A DNA stretch of 64,000 bases from Agrostemma githago (lineage: Eukaryota > Streptophyta > Magnoliopsida > Caryophyllales > Caryophyllaceae): positions 6,438,429 to 6,502,428 of the forward strand of contig OY288247.1 in the NCBI GenBank assembly GCA_958450325.1. The letters are read 5' to 3'. The notes beneath the pieces are model-generated. The model was not told the DNA's origin. It did no database searches and saw nothing but the letters and a program-made list of their open reading frames with translations. Shown in pieces: positions 43,487 through 56,175 of the stretch. Each line of letters opens with the position of its first letter. Position 1 is the stretch's first letter. A program made the position numbers and the translations under genes.

Positions 43487-46400
43487 AGTAAGACTGGACA
43501 AGGCTTATGCCTCAAGGGACTGGTTGTTGAACTATCCAAACTCAGGGGTAATTCATCTACCTATACAAATCTCAGACCATGCTCCGATTCTTTTTGCTTC
43601 AGAGTTAATAAAGGACAAGAGATTGAGACCTTACAAAGTGGAAAATTGGTGCCTAGAAACAGAGGAGGGGAGAGAAACGATCCTGAGAGAATGGGTTATC
43701 CAACCAAGGGTTCAAAGAATTTTAGCCTTATGAGAAGACTGGAAAGAATCAACAAACAACTGATGAGATGTGCATTGGATAAAAGAATGGAATGGAGAAG
43801 AAAATGGGACGAGTTTGATGAAAAACTAGGTACTGAGCTGGAAGAGGTCTTTAATGGAAAAGAGCCAAAAATTTTACACGAGACACATGAAGAGCTGGTG
43901 GAATTCAGTAGAGCAGCGGCAATTTATTGGAAACAAAGAGCGAAGATAAGATGGGCAGAAGAAGGTGATCTATGTACCCGATACTTCTTCAATTCATTGA
44001 AAGGGAGGTCTGGAAAAAATTTCATCTACTGCATAAAGGATGATCAGGGTAAGTGGGAACAAGATTCAGATAATATTAAGGCTAATTTTCAAGCACATTT
44101 TTCATCAGTTTTCAAGGTTGGGGAGCTGGCACAGTCTTATGAGGACTACATTGTGGAAAATTCTAAGTTTTTTGAGGTAATGGGCCCTAAGGTAATGGAG
44201 GAGGAGGGGGAAAGCCTTCTGAATAATTTTTCCAATAAAGAAATAAGAAGTGCGGTATTCCAGATGGGAGCTAATAAATCACCCGGCCCAGATGGTATAC
44301 CAGGAGAGTTTTTCAAGAAATATTGGAAAGTAGTGAAGAAAGAGGTCTGTGAAGCGGTAAGGGCTACATTGAACTCGGGATTTATTTTGAAGGAAATGAA
44401 TAGAACCTTTATTACTTTAATTCCTAAAACGACAAATCCTGACAAAGTGGAACAATACAGACCAATCAGCCTTTGTAATGTGATAATGAAAATTATCACA
44501 AAATGCATTGCTAATAGAATGAAGACTATTATGGGTAGTGTGATTGGAGAATTCCAGAATGCTTTTATCCCGGGAAGAGCAATTGCTGACAACATTCTAA
44601 TAGCTGATGAAAGCATTAGGACCATCAAAAAGAAGAAGTCGGGTAAAGTAGGATTGGTGGCCATCAAGGCAGACATGAGTAAGGCATATGATCGTGTCAA
44701 TTGGAACTTTCTGAAAGGAGCACTACTGGGATTGAATTTCCCTTCAAAATGGGTGGATCTGATACTTAATTGTGTCACGACGGTGTCTTACTCTATCCTT
44801 TTTAACGGGGAACCAATAAATTTTTTTTCCCCCACATGTGGTCTAAGGCAAGGAGATCCTTTATCCCCATATCTTTTCGTCTTATGTTCGGAGATACTGT
44901 CGAGAAATATCAGAGGAATGACTGGGGGTGATGAAGTCCAAGGTTTTAGGATTGCAAGGAAGGCACCACCTATTTCCCATTTATTCTTTGCAGATGACTC
45001 AATCTTCTTCTTAAGAGGGGTCTGGCATAATATGGTGAATTTCTACAGGATCATCAAAAAGTACTGCTCGCTGTCGGGGCAAATTATCAATAAAGCGAAA
45101 TCCTCGATTCTATTCAGTGAGAATTGTAGTTTAGCTTTTACTCAAAGAAGTCTGCTGCTACTTGATATTAAGATGTGCGAAGACCTGGGAGCTTATTTAG
45201 GAATTCCGGACATAGGGAGTCGCAAAAAATCGATCTCACACTCTATGATTCTGGACAAAGTCAGGAAACGAATCTCTTCTTGGAATGGAATTTTCCTATC
45301 CTCTGCGGGAAGACTGACCCTAATTCATTCTGTCCTTGCTAACCTTTCAAGTTTCTTTTTATCGGTATTCAAAATACCGGTAAGTGTTGCTAGTAAGATT
45401 AACTCTCTACTAGCTCATTTTTGGTGGGTGGGCACTAGAACGAGTGGTACAGTGTACTGGAGAGCATCAAGATTCCTATCCTTACCCAAGATAGATGGTG
45501 GTCTTGGTATTAGAGATATCAATGTGGTCAATCAAGCTTCAATGGCCAAGCTAGCATGGAGACTTTTATCCCAGGAAAAGTCTTTATTTCGGGAAGTTTT
45601 TGAAGGCAAATTCGGACCTATCAAGACTTGGATTCATAAAGGAAATAACTTTAAAGGAAAAGTTGGATCTACAAACTGGAAAGACATTTTGTGGGGCAGT
45701 GAGATTATCGATAGAGGTCTTTCATGGACTTTGGGAGGCAGCTCGTCCAATAACAAGACCAACTACAAAATCAATATTTTTCAAGACAACTGGGTACAAG
45801 GTGATATCCCGGTACCAAAAACGGGTATAGATTGTATTCATAATGAAATTGGCCTCACCTGGTCCTTGGAAGACCTTATTGATAAGGATCTTTCCTGGAA
45901 TCTAATCATGCTGAACAAGATATTCAGCCCTTACTGGTGTAGTAGGATCAAAGCTATATATATCCCCAAAATGAACTTATCTGTTACACCGGTTTGGAAA
46001 AGGACTAATGATGGCCTCTATAATGTTAAAAGTGGGTACACTGAAGGTATCAACACCAATAAAAAATTCAGAACCCACAGATGCAGGGCTAGTAAAAGTA
46101 CGGAAAGATTCCCAATTTTCTTCAGGAAAAAGGAGATTTGGAAACTTCCTGGACCTCAGATATGGAAAACCTTCATGTGGAAAATCATAATGTCAGCCTT
46201 ACCAACTGGAAAGGAAAGGAAAAAAAGAAATCTTCCCGGACCTTTCAATTGTGTTCTATGTACTGAACCCTCATTTCAGTACTCTGAAGATCATGAAGAG
46301 GTTGTTATTGAATCCTTAGAACATCTCTTTAGAGATTGTCCCACCACGGCGAGAATCTGGGCTAGCAGCGCTATGGGCATTAGAGTTGAAGCTGATTCAC

Positions 46401-47182
46401 ACATCCCCTTCCGAGAATGGGTAATGGATTGGATTATGTACCTGAAAAGGGCAGACAATTCCAACATTGGTCTTCTTCACTTCCTCAACATTCTTTATTC
46501 CGTATGGAACTTCAGAAATGGGATCATTTTTAAAAAATGGAATACTTCTACTTACGGATTCTGGAAGAAATATGAGGTCTCAAGCAGAGAACTACAGATT
46601 TTTCTAAAAGAGAAAGATCAGGAGACAACAAAGAATGGAATTGAGGATCTGAATGCGGGGAAAACTGAAAATTCAACCCAAACATTACCCTCTTTTACTA
46701 AAGGCGTTAGTTTGGATGGACAACTGGAGCGTCTTCGTCTATCCAAGGTTTTTTGGGTTATAAAACAGACAGGACCTACCAATGTCTGTCTTCTATCTAA
46801 GATGCAGGTGGATGCAGGATGGCTACCGACCTTAAAAGCTTCGGGAGGTTGGACTTGGACTCGGGGGGAAGAAGAAGAATGGGAGGAAGAATATCAATCC
46901 TTTATGGCAGAGTCACCAATTCTGGCGGAAGGAATTGCTATTCTTATGGCCATTCAAGGGATAAAACGCAGACTTATTAGGCACATTTGCATAATGTCAG
47001 ACTGCCTCTGTCTCATCTCTCAGATTGTAGGAATCACAAAGCCAACAACAGAGCTATCAGCTATCATCAACGACATCTTGCAGGAATGTGCCGATTTCCA
47101 CTGTTGCGCATTTAAATTTATCCCCAGGAGCAGGAATAATAAGGCGCATAGATTAGCATCTATGGCTCTTAAAATATTGTAA
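43487..47182 (+). pseudogene. LINE ORF2: endonuclease tail, RT, zinc-binding and RNase H
   Basis: The endonuclease tail is read in one frame up to a stop at 43731-43733. A one-base shift near 43700 moves into the main frame, which then stays open to TAA at 47180-47182, about 1150 codons. Motifs in order: NKSPGPDGIPGEFFKKYW (44274), FITLIPKT and YRPISLCNV (44409-44480), the RT core with KADMSKAYDRVNW, LRQGDPLSPYLF, and FFADDSIFFLRG holding the catalytic FADD (near 44990). A zinc-binding region follows with IWKTFMWKI and CVLC...EHLFRDCP (46160-46340). The C-terminal RNase H (ILAEGIAILMAI, MSDCLCLISQI, RNNKAHRLASMA) ends the protein. The long intact frame suggests a young copy, disabled by truncation. 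Confidence 0.93.
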
Positions 47183-47215
47183 TAGGGAGATGACTCGCTG
47201 GCAAAAAAAAAAAAA
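43487..47215 (+). mobile_element. L1-type LINE, 5'-truncated in the endonuclease
   Basis: The copy starts within the APE endonuclease (LDKAYASRDWLLNYP, then ISDHAPILFASE near 43575) and runs through RT, a zinc-binding region and RNase H to a poly(A) run at 47203-47215. ORF1 and most of the endonuclease are absent, as expected from incomplete reverse transcription. I could not match a convincing target duplication. Confidence 0.93.
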
Positions 47216-47690
47216 GATATTCTACCTATTTCTTATACGGAGTATAATCAAGTAGACCTCCTCAAAATGGGATCCTCTATCTCATTTTGTGTCTTTCACT
47301 TCATACAATGTATGATACATTATCAAATTAATATATTTGATTTATATTTTATATTTGCAACAAATGATGTGTCAAAATATAAATGAACTTGTCTGAGGGA
47401 AGCAAAGTACATTATATAAAACGTTAAACTAAATGGGTTGTCCACGACGTTCCTAGATTATGTTTCAGTGCAGAGAAAAAGTTTATTCATGTATCGGATT
47501 TTCAACAAATCATTCTGGATTTGGCGGCTTTTGGGTTTATCTTATAAAATTTGGGAACTTGTCCCCCCGCCCCCGCCCCATTTTTTTTGACAAATCTAAT
47601 AGAATTTGAAGAGTTTAGATTATTATTGATTGATGATTCGTGTTTCTCACATTACAATATTACTATATTTATAGTACCTGAAAAATCTAA
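47216..47690. other. Spacer between LINE and satellite array
   Basis: AT-rich with a short C-run (47560-47580). No gene is seen. Confidence 0.4.
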
Positions 47691-48327
47691 ACATAATCGT
47701 AATCTCTCATAATCGCGAATATGGATCGATTTTATTTCGGGACCCAAAAAGGCCGAACAAACGTGGATAATTGTTCGAACTCTCTAACGCGATATAAATT
47801 AGAATATAACTCATGTTTCGACTGATTCCGACACCTCTCAAACGATAAAACTATAGTTTTTAAAGGTTTCGATTTAAAACCGTAATACCCTTATATTACA
47901 CCGGGACATTTCATTTGGTGTGGGTTTTTTTGATGCGAATTTGGGACCATTTTATTTCGGGACCCAAAAGGTCGAAAAAAACGTGGATAATTAATAACCT
48001 TCAAAATCGATCGTTTTGGTTATTTTTCGTAAGCGGGGAAAGTTAAGATTAACGCGAATTTGTTTTGACAAAAACATCTCGATAGGAATAAAATTCATAA
48101 TAATGATTATTTGAACCCTCTGACGCGATATAAATTTGAATTTAGCTCATGTTTCGACTGATTCCGACACCTCTCGAACAATAAAACTGTGGCTCTTAAA
48201 GGTCTCGATTTAAAATCATATGACCCTCATATTACACCGGGACATTTCATTTGGTGTGAGGTTTATTTGGCGCGAATTTGGGACCATTTTATTTCGGGAC
48301 CCAAAAGGCCGAAAAATCGTGGATAAT

Positions 48328-48671
48328 TGAGTATTTAGGTGGGGAAGAGAATCAGAGGCGATTTGGGGTGGGCGACTCACTTGAGGGGGACTAGATTGCA
48401 ATGTAACATCCTTCGTGCTTTGATCAATGCTGTGATATATCATATTTGGAGACAGAGGAATGTCTGCAGGATTAAAGGATTTGTGCAACGGCCGAGCTGT
48501 GTTGTTAAGATGATTAAAATGGATATTAGGACTTAGGAATAACATCATGTGTAAAATTAGATATCCAATTCATGCTAAAGATGCTAGATGGCTACATAAG
48601 TTGATGTAGTCTAATCCTTGTATATTGATTCACAATTCATATTTATATACTTACCCTTTACCAAAAAAAAA
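48328..48671 (+). mobile_element. 3' fragment of an L1-type LINE (344 bp)
   Basis: It carries the C-terminal coding end seen in the LINE at 52976-55058: LQCNILRALINAVIYHIWRQ here versus LQCNIIRAMINATIYHVWRQ there, and a matching 3' UTR ending in a run of A. It is inserted inside the satellite between GTGGATAAT and ATAACCTT. A stop after DIRT shows decay. It is 5'-truncated. Confidence 0.88.
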
Positions 48672-50395
48672 TAACCTTCAAAATCGATCGTTTTTGGATA
48701 TTTTTCTTATTCGGGAAAAGTTGATCTAAACGCGAATGTTTTTTGACGAAAACCTGTCGATAGGAATAGAATGCCTAACAATGATTATTCGAACTCTCTG
48801 ACGCGATATAAATTGGAATATAGCTCATGTTTCGACTGATTACAACAGCTCTCGAACGATAAAACAATGGCTCTTAAAGATCTCGATTTAAAATCATATG
48901 ACCCTCATATTATATCGGGACATTTCATTTGGTGTGAGGTTTTTTTGGCATGAATTTGGGACCATTTTATTTCGAGACCCAAAAGGCCAAAAAAACGGGG
49001 ATAATAGTCTTCAAAATCGATCGTTTTTAGTTATTTTTCGTAAGCGGGGAAAGTTGATGTAAACGCGAATGTTTTTTGACGAAAATTTGTCGATAGAAAA
49101 ATAATACCTATTAATGATTATTCGAACCCTCTGACGCGATATAAATTGAATTATATAACTCATGTTTCGACTGATTCTGACACCTCTCGAACGATAAAAC
49201 TATGGTTCTTAAAGGTCTTGATTTAAAACCATATGACCCTCTGTGGACATGACGTAGGTCCTCCCCGACGCGGCCACGCGCGGGTTTGGGTAGGCGAATG
49301 AATCTCGTGGTGAGATTGTTCTCGGGTTCGAAATTTAAGTCAAAGTTGGAGTCGCCACCGAATTTATGGTAATTCGGAACCATTCGAGCCCACTCTATGT
49401 CGTCATGGGCTATACACAAAGTACGGCCCACTTCGATTTCAGAGTTTATGGGGCCCGTCCCTTTGCATTGCGATACCGATACCATCTACACTGGTATCGT
49501 GTAAAGAATGACTCTCGTGCGCCAACGGTTTCGGGCATCCGGAAACCGAGGTTCTGAGTAAGGGGTGAGGGTACGTGTTGGGAAGCCCACTAAGGACACC
49601 CAACCCCGCCCGCACAATGGCGGCCTCTACTAAGACATCGTTCGTGTTCGTGTACGCGCGCTAGTTAAACGACTAAATGATATGCAAACAGCGTTTTCGG
49701 CTAAGCATGCGAATTATTGGTTAACTACGTCATTTTAATGCATCTTGATTCACGTCAAAGTGATTTAGCATGTGATGTTCATTTAAGGCAATAAATGGCA
49801 AACATCGAAAATAGAAAACTCGTAAATAAATTACAAATTACACGGGCGGAATACAACCCGGAATTCACAATACAACGAGCAATAAAATAGAATAATCGAA
49901 TAGAATATGGTAAACGTTAGCTAGAAACGGACCCGTATATAATAAATATAAACTAGACCGTAAGTTGTGCAAATGGACGAACTTCGATTAAATACACATT
50001 ATATTGTGTATTAAACGGAGGACGGAGATATGGAACCTAGACGTGGTGCTAGCCCGATCCCGAATCTCGATGCCTTGTCCCGACTTATCACATCGAGGAA
50101 TAGAGTCTAAATTAATCATGTGTCGGATACGACTAAAGAGTCGTCGACACAAGATTAGTAGTGTGAGACCGTCGATCAAAGTCGTTTTAAGTGATATGAT
50201 ATGCATGAGTTTTGAAAAATAGGATCACGTGATTGACTTTACACGTGTCGACTAAAAGTCGTAAAAAAATGACGAGGCTCAAATGATGATCAAAGCGCTC
50301 GGTTTTCCAGGCTACAGGGTCCACTCGATCGAGTCATGGCACGAACTCGGTCGAGTGTGCCCTTAGAGGAGTTACTGCCCGATTTTTGTAGTGCT

Positions 50396-50434
50396 ACTCG
50401 ATCGAGTGCACAAGCCTTGTGCACTCGATCGAGT
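50396..50434. repeat. 39-bp perfect palindrome in solo LTR
   Basis: Two 19-nt arms (ACTCGATCGAGTGCACAAG and its reverse complement) are separated by one C at 50415. Each arm itself contains the smaller palindrome ACTCGATCGAGT. Confidence 0.97.
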
Positions 50435-51207
50435 GCCCTCTGTACGGGTGTTTAATTTGTGTTTTAAAACGACCCATTTTATAGCTTTTATGTTTTTGAA
50501 TCGAGATGCAATTACGCTAAATATAAATATTGTCCAATTTATATTAGTTTAAATCTCGATGGCTCGTCATACTCGACATTCGATTATAGAACCGACATCT
50601 AGTATTTAGAGCGAATTTGCAAAATCGAGTTTGATCGGGCTAGAACAAATATCGATTCCCTCCGCGTCATAATGTCGTAATCAATCCTTTCGGATCGTGT
50701 GACAATTAATTCGGCGTCAATGGGTTTCGTCCTAATCCGATTTGTCGATGATTCTTTAGAATAATATTTTGAAAGAAATGTGGTCGGACATATTTAACGA
50801 CGAATCTCCACGATCTATTACGCCCTTAAGTGTTTAGGGCGGCGCACCTCGAAGGGCGCCACCTCCAATACGACTTGTAAAGGGATTAAATAGACTTTAG
50901 GCGGAATTCGAAATTAAACATATTCGACCCAAAAATTCGACCGTCGTTGCAAACTTAAGTCCTCGGCATTTTAATATCGTAATTTGGCCTTAAGGCCTAC
51001 GATCATTAGTTTAGCCTCAACGGACGTTGCTCGGATCGTTTTGAAAATAGTTTTGTTAAATAATTATACGCGGTATTAATATTATAACAAAATGTAAATG
51101 ACGATAATTAAATGTTAGAGGTTAGAATACGATAAGTAAATGTTAGAATGTGATAAATAAAATGTTAGTAGCAAAATTAAAATGTTAGTATTAGTGTTAG
51201 TATAATT

Positions 51208-51226
51208 AATAATAATAATAATAATA

Positions 51227-51286
<60 letters not shown>

Positions 51287-51301
51287 TTAATAATAATAAT
51301 A
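51208..51301. repeat. (TAA)n microsatellite
   Basis: About 94 bp of AAT/TAA triplets with a few interruptions, inside the solo LTR. Open frames over it (poly-Ile or poly-Leu) are artefacts. Confidence 0.97.
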
Positions 51302-51679
51302 TATAGTATGTACATATATAATCGAAAAAGAGAAAGGAAAAAAAAGAAACGGGGTTTGATGACACCCTCAACCTACATGCTTAAATGGCCTCGGAAACGG
51401 ACTCGTAGTAGCGGCGGGTGCGCGGGAGTGTCGAGATATGTAGGTAGAGTTATGGTGTATGTCTTTGACGAGTTTTGATCTCGGGATTTTGAATGTATTT
51501 GTGTGTGTATGTGTATGAGTGCCTAGAACTCAAGGTGATGAAGGTTTAAGATGTGTAAGGTTGAATGAGGATTGAAAGGGTTGGAAAGACCTTGTTTTGA
51601 AGGTGGTAAAAGGTTGAAAAGAGTTGTGTAATGTGTTGAGGTGATGGGGTATTTATAGGGAAATACCCCGGTTTAGGGT

Positions 51680-51788
51680 CACTCGATCGAGTGGCGCGGG
51701 TGCACTCGACCGAGTGCCCGGTCTGGGTCTGGATCGGCCGGTTTATGGCCTTACTCGACCGAGTGGATGTGAGCCACTCGATCGAGTG
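51680..51788. repeat. Second cluster of CGATCG/CGACCG palindromes
   Basis: Two perfect CACTCGATCGAGTG palindromes (51680-51693, 51775-51788) bracket two one-base variants, CACTCGACCGAGTG and TACTCGACCGAGTG. This cluster lies just upstream of the putative minus-strand TATA box. Confidence 0.9.
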
Positions 51789-52975
51789 AGTGTGAATGGA
51801 GGGAGTGTAAATAGGGCATGATTTGTTGCCTATTTTTGAATGAGATTTGGTTGATTTGGTTGTTGAGTCTTGATTCATTTTGTGTATTTGGACATAATGT
51901 GAGGCTGGTTCGTCTCGGGATTCGACTTTGACCGGGTTTTGGCTCGGTCGCTAAAATACGGTTTTATTTCTGGTGACGGTTTTGGCCCAAATTAGTCTCT
52001 TTTTATTGGAAACGACCCACTGGGCCTGGATTTGAGGTCGGTTTTGAGAGATTTGCACTCCGCTAAATGCCCACGTCGGATACTATTGATTCCGAGTCCG
52101 TATTCGAGCGTATTAAGTCACGTTAGCGTCCGATCATCGTCGGGTGTTTTGTCGGGAACTGCTATAGACACTAGCAGGCAAAATGCGGGTGTCTACACCC
52201 TCATATTACACCGGGACATTTCATTTGGTGTGGGGTTTGTTTGGCGCGAATTTGGGATCATTTTATTTTGGGACCCAAAAGACCAAAAAAACGTGGATAA
52301 TAATAACAATCAAAATCGATCGTTTTTGGCTATTTTTCGTAAACGGCAAAAGTTGATCTAAACGCGAATATTTTTTGACGAAAAATAGTCGATAGGAATA
52401 GAATGCCTAATAATGATTTTTCAAACCCTCGGACGCGATATAAATTGGAATATAACTCATGTTTCGACTGATTCCGACACCTCTCGAACGATAAAACTTA
52501 TGCTCTTAAAGGCATCGATTTAAAACCATATGACCCTCACATTACACCGGGACATTTCATTTGGGGTGGAGTTTGTTTGACGCGAATTTAGGACCATTTT
52601 ATTTCGAGACTAAAAAGCCGAAAAAACGTGGATAATAACCTTCAAAATCGATCGTTTTTGACTATTTTTCTTAAGTGGGGAAAGTTGATCTAAACGCGAA
52701 TATTTTTTGACGAATACTTCTCAATAGGAATAGAATGCCTAATAATGATTATTCGAACCCGCTGACGCTACATAAATTGTAATATAGCTTATGTTTCGAC
52801 TTATTCCGACACCTCTCGAACGATAGAACTATGGCTCTTAAAGGTCTCGATTTTAAACCATTTGACCCTCATATCACTCCGGGATATTTCATTTGGGGTG
52901 GGGTTTTTTTAACGTGAATTCGGGACAATTTTATTTCAGGATCCAAAAGGCCGAAAAAACGTGGATAATAACCTT

Positions 52976-54993
52976 TTCAGTATTCCTCGAGATAAAGCAC
53001 CAGGGCCGGATGGATTCTCAAGTCAATTCTTTATTGATGCTTGGGAGATCGTCGGAAAAGACGTTGTGACCGCTATACAAGATTTCTTCACGACAGGTAA
53101 AATGCTGAAACAGATAAATTGTGCTAACATCACTTTAATTCCTAAGGTGAATAAGCCGAATAACGTGAAAGAATTCCGTCCTATTGCTTGTTGCAAAGTC
53201 TTATATAAGTGTATTGCTAAAATTATTTGTATGAGGCTTGCGCGGGTGTTGCCTGATATAATATCTCCGAATCAAGGAGGTTTTATTGAGGAAAGGAGTA
53301 TAGTGGAGAATGTGCTGATTTGTCAGGATTTGGTGAAAATGTACAAGAGAAGTCATATCTCGCCACGGTGTTTATTTAAGGTCGATATTCACAAGGCCTA
53401 TGATAGCGTGGAGTGGTGCTTTTTATATCAAATGCTTAGTGCTTTGGACTTCCCTATCCATTTCCGCGGCATTATTATGGAATGTGTCATTTCGGTCTCT
53501 TACTCGCTTTGTGTGAATGGAGATAATTTCGGCTTCTTCAAAGGGAAAAGGGGGTTGAGACAAGGAGATCCTATGTCGCCTTTGTTGTTCACAATTTGCA
53601 TGGAGTATTTTTCCCGAATTCTGAGTCACGGCAATTGGGGAGGAAATTTAAGTTTCACCCTAGGTTTGCTCCGATGAAACTATCCCATTTACTGTTTGCT
53701 GATGATTTACTCATGTTTTGTAAGGGTGAGACTGAATCGATGGAATGCTTGTGGCGTGCCTTTGCCAAGTTTAGCAGAGCTTCTGGGCTGACTATTAGTG
53801 TGGGTAAATCTCATGCTTATTTTGCAGGAGTTGATGATGACAGGAGGGCTGCAATTTTGCAACTTTCAGGATGTGTTGAAGGTACTTTGCCGTTTCGCTA
53901 TCTAGGACTGCCTATCCAAAATACGCGAATAGGTAAAGGTGATTGTGAAAAGTTGCTAGCCCGTATTGTATCGAGAATATCTAGTATTGGGGCCAGGAAA
54001 TTGTCTTATGCAGGTAGGTTGACCCTGGTGCAGTCTGTTTTATCTCAGCTGCATAACTACTGGGCTATGGTGTTCGTTATTCCAAAATATGTAATGGCTA
54101 GAATTGGCTCTTTATGTCGCAATTTCCTATGAGATGGTGGTATAGAAGGTACTAGCAGAGCTTTAGTAAGTTGGGAAAAAATATGCTACCCCAAAGATGA
54201 GGGCGGGCTCGGTATCAGAGACTTGGCTATTTGGAATGAGGCGGCTGTTGCAAAACTGGCCTCGTGGATTTTTGATCAGCCTGACCGGTTGTGGGTCAGG
54301 TGGGTCAGCTGTGTTTATCTGAAGGGGACCGAGTGGAGTGATTATCAGCCTAATACTGATGTCACCTTGGCGTGGAAGAAGGTTTGTCAGGCTAAAGATA
54401 AAATCAAGCATATGTTTGTGAATGGGTTGTGGCATGGGAATCACCGTGCATATTCGATTTCGAGAGCTTACGAGGAACTTCGAAGTCATAATCCTCGAGT
54501 CCCGTGGGCTAGGCTGGCTTGGAGTGGGTGGAGCGTACCTAGACACAGCTTTATTGCTTGGCTGGTTTTTAGGAGGGCTCTAAACACTAGGACAAAATTA
54601 TTGAGGTTCGGGATAGCGGAGTCTGATCGCTGTTTCATTTGTGAGTCTCATGAGGAGACTTTGGAACACCTGTTCTTTGGTTGCTGCTGGAGTTCACGCG
54701 TGGTGGACCTGTTAGGCGGATGGGTGAAGAAACACATTCCACGGAGTGGAGGTTTGGCGTGGGCTTGTGGTATAAGAGGAACGAAGCTTCAGTGTAATAT
54801 TATTCGTGCGATGATCAATGCCACAATATACCATGTGTGGAGACAGAGGAACAAGTGCAGAATAGAAGGGATGATCCAACGGTCAGAATTTGTTGTCAAA
54901 TTGATTCAGATGGATGTGCGGAATAGAGTAATGTGTAAGATTAGATATCCTCTTAGTGCTAAAGACGCTAGATGGCTACATACCTTGATGTAG
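52976..54993 (+). pseudogene. LINE ORF2 fragment: RT and C-terminal region
   Basis: RT motifs are NCANITLIPKVNKP, FRPIACCKVLYKCIAKI, KVDIHKAYDSVEW and LRQGDPMSPLLF. A frameshift near 53640 moves to the frame carrying LLFADDLLMFCKG, with FADD as the catalytic motif. This frame has a TGA at 54130-54132, where the family has Arg (NFL-x-DGG), and then continues to 54993. The zinc-binding part follows with CFICESHEETLEHLFFGCCW. No RNase H domain is visible, unlike the LINE at 43.5 kb, so the two belong to different L1 branches. Confidence 0.9.
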
Positions 54994-55058
54994 TCATATT
55001 TTTTGTACATTGATTCGATTATTTTAATATATACTTACCTTTCACCAAAAAAAAAAAA
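52976..55058 (+). mobile_element. L1-type LINE, 5'-truncated in RT, inserted in satellite
   Basis: The 2.08-kb copy starts at IPRDKAPGPDGFSSQFF, within the RT fingers, and ends in a run of A (55047-55058). Satellite sequence breaks off at GATAATAACCTT and resumes at ACCTTCAAAATC, giving a short target duplication of ACCTT, with possible poly(A) overlap. Confidence 0.93.
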
Positions 55059-56175
55059 ACCTTCAAAATCGATCGCTTTTGGCTATTTTTCGTGAGCGGT
55101 GAATGTTGATCTTAACGCGAATGTTTTTTTGATAAAAACTTGTCGATAGGAATAGAATATCTGATAATGAGTATTCGAACCTTCTGACGCGATATAAATT
55201 GGAATACAACTCTTGTTTTGACTGAGTCTGACACCTCTCGAACGATAAAACTATGGCTCTTAAAGGTCTCGATTAAAAATCAAATGACCCTCATATGACA
55301 CCGAGATATTTCATTTCGTGTGGGGTTTGTTTCCCGCGATTTTGGGACCTTTTTATATCGGGACTCAAAAGGCCAAAAAAACGTGGATAATAACCTTCAA
55401 AATCGATCGTTTTTGGCTATTTTTCGTGAGCGGGGAATGTTGATCTTAACGCGGATGTTTTTTGATGAAAACTTGTCGATAGGAATAGAATGTCTTATAA
55501 TGATTATTCAAACCCTCTGACGCGATATAAATTGGAATACAACTCATGTTTCGACTGAGTCTGACACCTCTCGAACGATAAAACTATGGCTCTTAAAGGT
55601 CTTGATTAAAAATAAAATGATCCTCATATTACACCGGGACATTTCATTTGACTCGAATTCCGACACATCTCAAAAGACAATCATTTGCACTTTAAAATTC
55701 TTAATTGAAATTCTAATGACCCTCATATAATAGCAATGATTCAACCCTCATAATACCATCGCATTGTATTTGGTGTGTAGCTTCTTCAACACGAATATGG
55801 ATTAATTTATTCTGGGACCCAAAAGGCCGGAAAAAAAAGGATAATAACCTTTGAAATTGATATTTGTTATTTTCGAAAGCGATGAAAGTAGTAGGCGCTA
55901 ATGTTTTTTGACGAAAAGTTGTCAATAGGAATAGATAGCCTAACAATAATGGTTATTAGAACACTCAAACGTAATATAAATGGAGTCTCGATTGTGTTTT
56001 GACAGATTTCGACACGTCTCAAAAGATAATATTATGACTTTTAAAAGTCTCCATTAACATCCAAATGACCCTTGTATTACACCGTGACATTGTATTTGGT
56101 GTGGAATTTATTCAGCACGAATATGGGTCCATTCTTTTTGCAGAAGCCAAAAGGCCGAAAAAACGTGGATAATAA

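Larger units (their letters stand above)
49242..52197 (-). mobile_element. Solo LTR, large copy (2956 bp)
   Basis: TG...CA ends (TGTGGACATGACG to GCGGGTGTCTACA) are flanked by a perfect 5-bp duplication, CCCTC (49237-49241 and 52198-52202), and it interrupts a satellite unit cleanly. No gag, pol or internal repeat of the ends is present. A minus-strand TATAAATA (about 51647-51654) suggests minus orientation with a very long transcribed part of the LTR. The interior has a 39-bp palindrome, several CACTCGATCGAGTG palindromes and a (TAA)n tract. It is related to 24799-26288. Confidence 0.85.

Noticed and set aside
43391..43700. N-terminal ~105 residues of the long frame entering the LINE
   Set aside because: The LINE endonuclease tail is read in a different frame across 43487-43700, so this start is a chance extension.
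44146..44778. 210-codon minus-strand frame
   Set aside because: Antisense shadow of the LINE reverse transcriptase.
51115..51371. Poly-Ile and poly-Leu frames
   Set aside because: Products of the (TAA)n microsatellite.
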